Part shown: piece after piece, positions 1 to 7,590 of the stretch | Numbering within the stretch: position 1 is the first letter of the stretch | Layout of the letters: every line of letters starts with the position of its first letter | Source: Schoenoplectus triqueter | Taxonomy: Eukaryota > Streptophyta > Magnoliopsida > Poales > Cyperaceae | NCBI GenBank assembly: GCA_964058805.1 | Contig: CAXKVV010000909.1 | Span: 1 to 35,939 of the forward strand | Reading direction: 5' to 3' | Length of the DNA: 35,939 bases | The notes under the pieces: model-generated | Told to the model about the DNA's origin: nothing | Database searches by the model: none | The model's input: the letters and a program-made list of their open reading frames with translations, nothing else | Translations under genes and position numbers: made by a program

Positions 1-3000
1 CGAATTGTTGGAATCTTCGGAACCTTCTCCCGAAGTTGCCTCTATGATCTGAATTTGAGGGGTGTTGGCAGGCTTAAAATTGAAAATGACCTCCTCTTCA
101 GAATCACTTGTATTTATTTCGCTCGGCTTTATTTGGGCTTTATACGCAGCCACCTGTTTGAAGCGGAAGGTTGCTTCTTCACCCGACTTTCTTCCGGGTC
201 TTCGGGCTTGAGCACCTCGGGGTTTGATATTAAATTTGACCTCTTCTTCTTCTCCAGATGAGGTATCAAATTTAGGGCCTTTGTTGAAGGGTTTCTGACC
301 TGCTTTTGTCATTGGCCGGCTTGGCGCCACGGCGGATTTAGGCAAAAAGTATTGGGCGTCATTGAACTTAATCTCATGCACCCCGAATGGTTTGACATCT
401 CCGTCAATTCTCTTTTGCTTACCATTCTCGATATATTTCAGGCATTGGTGCAGAGTAGAGGGTATGACCTGATTACTATGAAGCCACGGGCGACCCAGCA
501 ACGCCCGATAAGAGGTTTCAGCGTCAATGACATAGAATTTAGTAGGCGCTCTTAGGCTTCCGCATTGCAGGTTCAGAGTTATAGCTCCCAGGGCCTTTTG
601 GGAGTTTTGATTGAAGCCATGAATAATCACCTTTTCATCAGATAGATTCTTTACGTCTAAGGTGATGGTCTTTAGAGTTTTAAGTGGCATAATATTGATC
701 GAAGACCCTGCGTCGACCAAGATGCGGCCAATCTTCTGCCCTCCACAGTTTCCGGTGATGTATAGCGGGCGGTTGTGGTCGACGGTGCCTATTAGGAGGT
801 CATCGTCTGTGAAATTTATACAGGCGGCCCGTTTGGCGGTGAATAGGGCTTCTTGCATATTTTGTTCTATGAAGTATGACTTGTACTTTTCGGGGTCTTG
901 CAAGGCCTGAATTAGGACCTTCCTTAGGTCTTGTGACATCATCAATGCGTCAAATATGCTTAATAGCGCTGGGATCTTACGCAGATGTGCCAACACATTA
1001 TATTCTTCGCCCGTCGACCGGGTCTTTTCTGGGTTCTTGCTTGGATTCTCGACCTCTTTACCTTTATTCAGGGCCTTATCCTTTCCTTTATCAGAATCCT
1101 TGGGAGCCTGTCTCTCGGGTATATAAGTCCCGGACCGGAGCACGGCTTTGCATTCTTCGTTCTTGGTCCCAGAGGTGCTTGCTTCCCCTTCATCATTTGG
1201 GAAGAACATCTCCTCTAATGTTGGCATATCTTCGTCGTGAGAAGAATATACCATGTTGCACGAAGCACCCCAGATCTCTTCGCTTTCTTCTTTATTTATC
1301 TCTTCATTTATATTTTCTTTCTTCTGACCTAGGGTTAGCTTCTCCCAGTCTTCTTTGGAGATGAAATGTTGAAGGGTGATCGCCTCGGGACTCCCCTGCT
1401 CATATTCTTCAATCTTATTCTTTTTGGACTTGTTGCTTCTATGCTTCTTTTTCTTCTTAAGAACCTGGTCTTGGCTCTGGTCCACCTTATAGTATACCCT
1501 GGGTTTTGGTGGGACCACTGGCGTGATGTCGTCTTTCCATTTCATGCCAGGTTCTTTCTTGAGAGCTTTAAGCATTTTGATCGATTTCTTCGATAAGTGC
1601 GTAGTCCATTGTTCTTCGTGGTCTTCGCATGACTGGCCCGGGACTTTCTCTTCTTCGTGAGAGATTGTATTGGCCTGTTCATGGGCTGATGGGCTTTGCA
1701 AGAACCCTTTTGGTAAAGTAATTTCACCATTTTTATACGCCTTCTCGACCCAATCTTTGAAGACCCAGCAATCTTCAATTGAGTGCCCTATTATTCTGTG
1801 GTATGGGCAAAAGTTGGGTTCGTCTGATTTATCGGCATCTTCCGGGCGTTTACTGGCCGGCAGGGTTAGGCCGTTCTTCAGTGCCCCTCTGAAGATTTGG
1901 GCAACTTTATCTTTTCTGAAGGAGTACGGTTTAGATTTCTTTTGTTTGAGAGATTCGAAACTCCGTGAACTCCCTCCTGGATTGGGCCTGGGTCCCTTAT
2001 TGTAATTGTTGCCATTTGTGCCACTGCTGCTGCCTTGGGTGTCTGCGTTGGCAACCATCTTATCTTTTAGCGAGGTGAATGCCACTTTAGTCTCGGCTCG
2101 GGCTCCTCGTTGCGGCCTGTTGTTCATAAAGTTCGGCATGGTGTGCGGTGACATCCTTTCCATGTTGGATACCGATCTGAGCAAATCTTTGAATGTGTTG
2201 ACCTTTGTCACACCCAGAAGCATGCCCATCCACCCGTCAATGTTCTTCATGATTAGGTTGACGGCCTCGTCTTCGGTTAATGTGCGGTCGCATTTGATGC
2301 TGAGGTTCCGCCATCTATTGATAAAATCTGTCATTGACTCCCCTTTCTTGGGTTTAGTGCTTGCCAGATCGGCTATGTTTATTTTGTCAGACACCATGAC
2401 AAAGCGTGCCCTGAACGAGTCTGCCATCTCGTCCCAGGTCCTGATGCTGTTGTTTTCCAACGAATAATACCATTGAAAGGCGGTTCCCACCAAGCTTTGG
2501 GGGAATTGTCTTAACAACAGTGCATCATTGCCGCCCGTGTTGCCGCACGAGGCTACAAAGTGGGCCAGGTGTTGTTCGGGGTTTAGGTCTTTATTGCCTT
2601 CCCCTGAGAAGGTCCTGAAGCGGGGGATCACATACCCTTTAGGATATTCTTCTAAATCGTATATGGCAGGGTATGGATGTCCACAGTTTTTAACGGGAGG
2701 GATAGCGTATCCACCTCCAGCTATTTGCATTTGCTGGGCGATCATGGCCTGAATCTCTTTCCGGGATATTCCCGTTGGTTCAGCCTCCACATCTATTGTT
2801 CTATGTGGATGGGGTTTAGAATCGACCGGTTGTTTCCCCTTATGATTGCTTTTGTTACTGTGGACCCCTTCTTGACGGGAGCTACCAGCTTTGAAATTGG
2901 CGTCTTGTGATTCCTGTAATGACTTGACCGCCTTAATCAGTTCTTCATTTTGTTTCAACATGGTAGCAATTAGCTCCCGTTGCCTAATTAGCTCTTCGTC

Positions 3001-4212
3001 CCGTGCCTCGATGTGGCCTTTTAGTATTTCAATTTCATCGATAGGCACTTCGGGACGTGTTTCAACGTCATCTTCGTTATCGAAAAGGTCAGGGTTTTCG
3101 TTGTGGTCTTCCCCTTCCCTGCTGTTGCCCTCGGGGTTGACTCTCTTGGGGGGTCTCCCTTTTCTACCATTATTTTTATTGGTATTAGTGACGTGGGCTT
3201 GATTAGGCGGGGACTGGTCATCCTGGACCATGTTCACCTCACCATCAGTATCTGGGTCAGTGTCGTAGTTTATACTGATGGTGTTGACTGAGAAGTGCTC
3301 TTCATAGCGAGCGGTTCTTCTCTTCTTCTTCGTTTGGTCAGGAGCAGTTATTTTCAGACTATTGAGTGGTATTCTCGAGCCTAACCGGCTGAATACACTC
3401 TTCTGACCTAGACGGCTGAACACGCTCTCGGGCGGAGCGTTGGACCTGCCGGCCTTGCTGGGCTGGGTTTGAGACTGGGGTTTTATTGGCTGGGAACCCT
3501 TCGGGACCCACACCTGCTGGGTGCTAGGTGTTGCCTTTGATGTAAACCTCCTTGAGTTCGGAGTGGAGGCAATGGCTTGCGGCTGAGCCATGTCTTGAGA
3601 TTGGTTGGGGCGGGAGACGTATCGTCTCGACCTAGCGTTCTTGATGCTCTTCCTCTGCTTGAGGGCCCTGTGAGCCTTGTAGATGGCTTCTGCAGGGGTT
3701 TGGGATTTGTCCTGGCGGCGTTGAGGCCTTTGAGTTGGGTGAGGTGTGGGCTTAGGCACCTCCCATGCCTGGCGGAGCTGGCCTGTGGCCGAATTCTTGG
3801 CCACTATACGGAGTGCCGTGAATTTATTGGAGACTGGGATAGCTGGCCTAGCCACCAGTTGATTCTGGTATGCATCCAGGGCCCTCTTCCTGGATGCTTG
3901 AGAGTTGCGAGCAGTCTGGGCTGCTGCCTTTGGGGCCGTCTTCTTAGACGGGCGCCTTCTCCTCTTTGGGGAGGCAGTAGGAGAGGCCAAAACGTTGTTA
4001 GAAATACCCTTGGGAGTTAGGGTAATTGATTCTTCCTCCTCGTCCGGGATGGAGATCCGGACGGTCGCGGGAGTGAAGGCGGTCACTGGAGCTGGGCCGT
4101 AGATAGTAAGTTCTTGCGGGATGGTCCCGAAGAACATGAATAGTTTGCCCTCTGGGCTCTGAGCAGGAGTGACGGTGTAGGGAGCAAGGTTGAAGTTTCC
4201 GAAGAATGCCAT
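1..4212 (-). CDS. gag-pol: Gag-protease polyprotein of a Ty3/gypsy (TAT/Ogre-like) retrotransposon, 3' end outside window
   Basis: Hand translation from ATG 4212 gives 1404 codons without a stop to base 1. The protein would form the capsid and process the polyprotein for retrotransposition. Residues 1-530 are a basic, low-complexity pre-Gag region: a KRRRRP tract near 81-95, SVFSRLG twice (263-269, 272-278) and a probable coiled coil near 390-440. The Gag domain spans about 532-700 (FSGEGN, FQWYY, FRARF, FINRWRNL). C802-x2-H-x4-H-x4-C815 is a zinc-knuckle-like motif. The protease active site is DAGSS at D1167, followed by LLGRPWLH at 1238-1245. An in-frame TGA at 4242-4240 precedes the ATG, which has G at -3 and G at +4. 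The N-terminal region is longer than a plain Gag; in Ogre elements an extra ORF precedes gag, so it may be a fused equivalent. The family is secure, the exact lineage less so. Confidence 0.93.
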   Translation of the reverse strand, partial: MAFFGNFNLAPYTVTPAQSPEGKLFMFFGTIPQELTIYGPAPVTAFTPATVRISIPDEEEESITLTPKGISNNVLASPTASPKRRRRPSKKTAPKAAAQTARNSQASRKRALDAYQNQLVARPAIPVSNKFTALRIVAKNSATGQLRQAWEVPKPTPHPTQRPQRRQDKSQTPAEAIYKAHRALKQRKSIKNARSRRYVSRPNQSQDMAQPQAIASTPNSRRFTSKATPSTQQVWVPKGSQPIKPQSQTQPSKAGRSNAPPESVFSRLGQKSVFSRLGSRIPLNSLKITAPDQTKKKRRTARYEEHFSVNTISINYDTDPDTDGEVNMVQDDQSPPNQAHVTNTNKNNGRKGRPPKRVNPEGNSREGEDHNENPDLFDNEDDVETRPEVPIDEIEILKGHIEARDEELIRQRELIATMLKQNEELIKAVKSLQESQDANFKAGSSRQEGVHSNKSNHKGKQPVDSKPHPHRTIDVEAEPTGISRKEIQAMIAQQMQIAGGGYAIPPVKNCGHPYPAIYDLEEYPKGYVIPRFRTFSGEGNKDLNPEQHLAHFVASCGNTGGNDALLLRQFPQSLVGTAFQWYYSLENNSIRTWDEMADSFRARFVMVSDKINIADLASTKPKKGESMTDFINRWRNLSIKCDRTLTEDEAVNLIMKNIDGWMGMLLGVTKVNTFKDLLRSVSNMERMSPHTMPNFMNNRPQRGARAETKVAFTSLKDKMVANADTQGSSSGTNGNNYNKGPRPNPGGSSRSFESLKQKKSKPYSFRKDKVAQIFRGALKNGLTLPASKRPEDADKSDEPNFCPYHRIIGHSIEDCWVFKDWVEKAYKNGEITLPKGFLQSPSAHEQANTISHEEEKVPGQSCEDHEEQWTTHLSKKSIKMLKALKKEPGMKWKDDITPVVPPKPRVYYKVDQSQDQVLKKKKKHRSNKSKKNKIEEYEQGSPEAITLQHFISKEDWEKLTLGQKKENINEEINKEESEEIWGASCNMVYSSHDEDMPTLEEMFFPNDEGEASTSGTKNEECKAVLRSGTYIPERQAPKDSDKGKDKALNKGKEVENPSKNPEKTRSTGEEYNVLAHLRKIPALLSIFDALMMSQDLRKVLIQALQDPEKYKSYFIEQNMQEALFTAKRAACINFTDDDLLIGTVDHNRPLYITGNCGGQKIGRILVDAGSSINIMPLKTLKTITLDVKNLSDEKVIIHGFNQNSQKALGAITLNLQCGSLRAPTKFYVIDAETSYRALLGRPWLHSNQVIPSTLHQCLKYIENGKQKRIDGDVKPFGVHEIKFNDAQYFLPKSAVAPSRPMTKAGQKPFNKGPKFDTSSGEEEEVKFNIKPRGAQARRPGRKSGEEATFRFKQVAAYKAQIKPSEINTSDSEEEVIFNFKPANTPQIQIIEATSGEGSEDSNNS

Positions 4213-4215
4213 TTC

Positions 4216-4255
4216 CTGCAAAACAAAAATACTTGAAAATCATTAGTCATTTTAG
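4216..4255 (-). other. candidate branch point and 3' splice site just before the gag ATG
   Basis: On the minus strand a TGACTAATG stretch is followed by a T-rich run ending TTTTGCAG, four bases before ATG 4212. This fits a plant intron acceptor: a branch-like CTAAT, a pyrimidine tract and CAG. If used, the leader (and possibly the small frame at 4440-4252) would be removed or joined upstream of gag. Introns are known in Ogre elements but at a different place. No donor was confirmed, so this is inference. Confidence 0.3.
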
Positions 4256-4328
4256 CACATAGAAGACCACTTGTATCTCTTAAGTATTCTATTTGCCTCT
4301 CTCTTCCAGAGATAAGAGGAGAATCTAG

Positions 4329-4346
4329 GTCCCACCGGGCGTGCCA
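4329..4346 (-). other. primer binding site (PBS) candidate
   Basis: The minus strand reads TGGCACGCCCGGTGGGAC, starting with the TGG expected opposite a tRNA CCA end and lying 5 nt inside the proposed LTR end. I associate this sequence with the PBS of plant TAT-type gypsy elements. I could not assign the primer tRNA with certainty. Confidence 0.6.
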
Positions 4347-4528
4347 GATCCTGTGCGACCCTTTTTCGCGCGCCGCCGCACCGCCGCCGGGCGATGGGTT
4401 CTGCGGAAGAAGGACACGGAGATCCCTCCCGAGCGTGCATCTGCTGGGTGTCGGCCGATTCTGCCGTTTAGAGATATTTGGATGCACATTCAGGGGGTTT
4501 TTTAGTGATTGTGAGTTCTTGTAGATTC

Positions 4529-4550
4529 CGGTGGGCGCAAGCCCCCACCG
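4529..4550 (-). other. GC-rich hairpin in the putative R/U5 region
   Basis: CGGTGGG (4529-4535) and CCCACCG (4544-4550) are 7-bp inverted arms around an 8-nt loop. The position is downstream of the predicted LTR transcription start and upstream of the PBS. It could affect termination or RNA packaging; this is a guess from position. Confidence 0.35.
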
Positions 4551-4646
4551 TTAATTACCCTGGGCTACGAACCTCGAGGCACCTCTGGATCTTTGAAAGA
4601 GAGAAGCAAATAGTATAGTTAAAAGATGGTCAAGTGGTCGTCTAAG

Positions 4647-4652
4647 TTTATA
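4647..4652 (-). promoter_or_regulatory. TATA box candidate of the LTR promoter
   Basis: TATAAA on the minus strand, inside a TTTATAAA that reads similarly on both strands. A start about 30 nt downstream (near 4615) would leave an R-U5 of about 265 nt before the LTR end. Support is sequence and position only. Confidence 0.4.
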
Positions 4653-4667
4653 AAAAGGATCTACGGA

Positions 4668-5210
4668 AGATGAACCTACAAACAGATCGGTTCAATCTAT
4701 GGAAGACAAACCTACAAACAGATCGGTTTTGTCCTATGGGGGACGAACCTACAAACAGATCGGTTCAGTCCATGCCACCTCGAGATGTAACCTTACCAAC
4801 AGACCAGGTTAATCTCTTCATAGGGGCCTTGAGGTGAGTCTACATACAGACCGACTCGACCTCTGTTGATCTAGAAGATAAACCTACAAACAGACCGGTT
4901 CAATCTTAACTAGTCAACGACCAATCACACAAAATACAACTCGAAGCACTGAGCCGGTTGATCTTGAGGTTGGTGAATCAGGAGAAGGGTGGCTATGGCC
5001 CACGTATTTCTTCTCACTGATCTTCTAGATCATGAATTCGTAGCACTAAGCCGATTCATAAACCTAGGAAACACAATTGCACACAATGTCAAACCTGAAG
5101 CGCTGGGCCAGTTCAACATTGAGGCATGTGTTAGTGAAGGAACCTACCTACAGAACGGTTCACATTCACTGTTTTGTGGATGAATCTACCAACAGACCGA
5201 TTCAATCTCA
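4668..5210. repeat. degenerate short repeat, core AACCTACAAACAGATCGGTT
   Basis: At least eight copies of a motif of about 20-27 bp recur near 4673, 4709, 4746, 4791, 4837, 4882, 5141 and 5183, with variable spacers. Variants include a CC for TC change in the centre. The core is flanked by AACC/GGTT ends. It lies in the putative U3, where repeated blocks often carry regulatory sites; no specific factor is recognised. Confidence 0.7.
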
Positions 5211-5278
5211 CATTCTCGGGAAATGAGCCAGGAGACAAACTCATCGACGGACAAGTTCAGTCTTGCCAGCTCAAATGG

Positions 5279-6140
5279 TCATGAATTACTTGTTCATGAC
5301 ACCGAGTCATTAAGATGTCACTTCGCTAGGACATCGTAATGTTCTTCATCTTCAAAGTCGACATATCTCTCCATGCTGATGTCGTAGCTTTGGTCAATCT
5401 TCAACGAACGTCAAGATGTTCTTGTCTTGACTAGTCATTCTACATGTTGCATTACTTGTGCAAAATTACTATGTTGCCCTACACCCCTTGTGTGAGCGTA
5501 TTCAATCATGAGTTACTTGCTCATGGCAGCGAGTCATTAAGATGTCACCTATCTAGGACATCGTAATGTTCTTTTCTTCAGAGTCGACATATACCTCCAT
5601 GCTAGTGTCGTGGCTCTGATTATTCTTCATCAAGCGTCAAGATGTTCCTGTCTCGACATACTTCTTCATGCTGCTATCAAAGCCTTATTCATCTCACGTC
5701 AAGATGTTCCTGTCTCGACGTATCTTGTTATTCTTCATCAAGTGTCAAGATGTTCCTGTCTCGACATATCTCTTCATGCTGCTATCGAAGCCTTAATCAT
5801 TCTACGTCAAGATGTTCTTGTCTCAACGTATCTTATTATTCTTCATCAAGTGTCGAGATGTTCTTGTCTCGACGTATCTTCTCATGTTGCTATTAAAGCC
5901 TTAATCATCTCACATCAAGATGTTCTTGTCTCAACGTATTTTCTTCATATTGCTATCGAAGCCTCAATCATCCTACGTCGAGATGTTCCTGTCTCAACGC
6001 ATCTTTTGTCATTGCAACCTTATTTATCTTCCGTCAAGGTGTTCTCGTCTTGACTAATCATTCTGAATGCTATATCATTTGTGCAAATGTTCTTATGTGG
6101 CTCTACACTTCTTATGTGAGCATATTTATTCATTTCTAAA
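5279..6140. repeat. tandem duplication, second copy internally expanded
   Basis: The segment 5279-5508 (ATGAATTACTTGTTCATG..., GAGTCATTAAGATGTCAC..., ending in a TTGTGTGAGCGTATT-like sequence) is repeated at 5509-6140 with the same order of landmarks. The first copy is about 230 bp. The second is about 630 bp because its central TCAAGATGTTCTTGTC motif has multiplied. Confidence 0.75.
5634..6060. repeat. 62/46-bp alternating repeat (108-bp dimer) with palindromic core
   Basis: GATGTTC-type cores start at 5641, 5703, 5749, 5811, 5857, 5919, 5982 and 6038; one further copy at 5415 lies in the unexpanded duplicate. Spacings run 62, 46, 62, 46, 62, 63, 56, so the working unit is a 108-bp dimer. 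Each core is a near palindrome: GTCAAGA...TCTTGAC or GTCGAGA...TCTCGAC, with CAAGA-TGT-TCTTG nested inside. Confidence 0.8.
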
Positions 6141-6147
6141 ATGCACA

Positions 6148-6198
6148 AAGTCTATTATATAATATCTTCCATTATTATTCTTATTATAAAGAAGCATT

Positions 6199-6241
<43 letters not shown>

Positions 6242-7420
6242 TCTTATTACTATTATTATTTTTTTTATTATTATTTTTATTTCTTAAACTCTATTTATCT
6301 ATGTAGAAAATTATTTACAAAAATAATAGGAAAAGGGGTAGCTATTAATTAGAGTTTCATTTATATTTTTGGGATTTTTATAATAGCTAAAGTAGTAAAA
6401 TTTTATTTTTATTATTTCTAAACTCTATTTATTCTGTAGAAAATCACTTACAAAAATAATAGAAAATAAAATGACTTTTTTTTTTATTTGTATTTTTAAA
6501 ATGTTTATAATAGCTAAAGTAATAGAATTTTGTTATTATATTCTATTATATTGTAATACTATTCATTATGTAAAAATTATTTACAAAATTAAAAGGTGGT
6601 TAGCTATACTATTTTTATTGTTATTTTTATTATTATTATTATTATATTTATATTTTTGTTTTTAATATCTATAATAGCTAAAAAGAAATCATTACTAATA
6701 TTCTATCCTATTTATTATACTATTCATTATATCTATATTTTTATTATTTCTATTTATTATCTATAGAAAAGTATAAGATGAAATTTAGTATACTTTTATT
6801 ACAACTATTATTTTTATTTCATTTTATTCATCAAAAGTATTTTTATTGTATATAAAAGAAATACAATTCATATTAAAAAACTATATTATCATTTTTTTTT
6901 ATTATAAAAAAAAATGTATTTTACTATTTATTACCATAGTAGTATATTTTGTATATTTTGTGCTATTTATTTTTATTATTCTTTTTACAGAAAATATCAA
7001 TATAATATCTTTTATTATTATTTTTTATTTTTATATTTTTTTTATCAAAGAATATAGCTAATCTCATTATTTATTATAGTATATTACTATCATTATTATT
7101 ATTTCATGGAAAATCACTTGAAAAATCACTAAAATATATCTAGTTATTATTTATGATTTTTATTTATATTTTTGGAATTTTTATAGTATTTAAAATGACA
7201 AGTCAAAGCCAGGTCAACTATATCAATATATGTAATGTATTTTGCTTTTAAATTGTTTTATTATGATTATATTTTTAAAACTGGAATATTATTGTATAGA
7301 AAAATAGTATGAAAAATAAGAAAATTTTAGAAACAAATTTGAGTCAATTTGGAGTTCAGGAACATTCTCAAATCATTTATTTACTCTATATTATTACTAT
7401 TCTGTTATTTTTTAATTAAT
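6148..7420. repeat. very AT-rich non-coding region with diverged tandem repeats of about 130 bp
   Basis: Composition is overwhelmingly A+T with no credible gene; short frames here are low-complexity F/I/Y-rich artefacts. Related blocks begin with a TAGAAAAT-like start at about 6304, 6437, 6570, 6757 and 7108. They share TTACAAAAATAATAG, then TTTATATTTTTGGGATTTT and TATAATAGCTAAAGTA. The first three are about 133 bp apart; later ones are degraded. Confidence 0.65.
6204..6240. repeat. TTA/ATT trinucleotide microsatellite
   Basis: About eleven uninterrupted TTA units, followed by a decayed T/A-rich tail to about 6285. It is likely to be length-polymorphic. Confidence 0.9.
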
Positions 7421-7424
7421 GGGC

Positions 7425-7590
7425 CTAATCTGGGCCGCCAGATCTATATCAAGATTAGTGCGCATCTTTCATATAACTTCTTTTTTTATTTGGGCCGCCA
7501 GATTCGTTTAAGATACGTGTTTAATGGATCTACGGCCCAGATCCTTTCTTATTTAAGTTTTCTCAACTCCTAACAAATCTCATCCGTTAA
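7425..7590 (+). promoter_or_regulatory. promoter-like region: TGGGCC motifs and TATTTAAG
   Basis: TGGGCCGCCAGAT occurs twice exactly 60 bp apart (7431 and 7491). A GGGCC lies just upstream, and an inverted GGCCCAGAT at about 7534 precedes TATTTAAG at 7550-7557. TGGGCC matches plant site II elements bound by TCP factors. A plus-strand start near 7585 is plausible, but no coding sequence follows, so it could be a non-coding transcript, a solo LTR or a relic. Confidence 0.3.

Larger units (their letters stand above)
1..6147 (-). mobile_element. LTR retrotransposon, Ty3/gypsy, TAT/Ogre-like, 5' portion only
   Basis: Reading the minus strand from right to left gives the order of an LTR retroelement: candidate 5' LTR (4352-6147), a 5-nt gap, a PBS-like site (4329-4346), a leader of about 115 nt, then one long gag-protease frame from 4212 to the window edge. 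The lineage call rests on the CX2HX4HX4C knuckle, the VFSRLG repeats before Gag and the LLGRPWLH block after the protease, which I associate with plant TAT/Ogre elements. RT, RNase H, integrase, polypurine tract and 3' LTR are not in the window. The right boundary is inferred from terminal bases only; the matching LTR cannot be seen. Confidence 0.85.
4352..6147 (-). repeat. candidate 5' LTR (about 1.8 kb)
   Basis: On the minus strand the segment would begin TGTGCATTTTAG and end GGGTCGCACA, giving perfect 5-bp inverted ends TGTGC/GCACA with canonical TG and CA. The end is 5 nt from the PBS candidate. A TATAAA at 4652-4647 (minus) lies about 300 nt before the LTR end, a plausible U3-R boundary. 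The interior carries short tandem repeats, usual for U3 regions. The outer end is chosen only by the terminal match; AAGTC at 6148-6152 would be the target-site duplication. The LTR could extend farther into the AT-rich DNA. Confidence 0.5.

Noticed and set aside
4252..4440. 62-codon frame in the retrotransposon leader (minus)
   Set aside because: It covers the LTR end and PBS, ends before gag, and resembles no protein; at most an upstream ORF.
5610..6053. 147-codon repetitive plus-strand frame
   Set aside because: It is a translation of the 62/46-bp tandem repeat in the LTR, antisense to the element.
6471..7061. Small F/I/Y-rich frames suggesting membrane peptides
   Set aside because: They are produced by extremely AT-rich sequence and have no support beyond being open.
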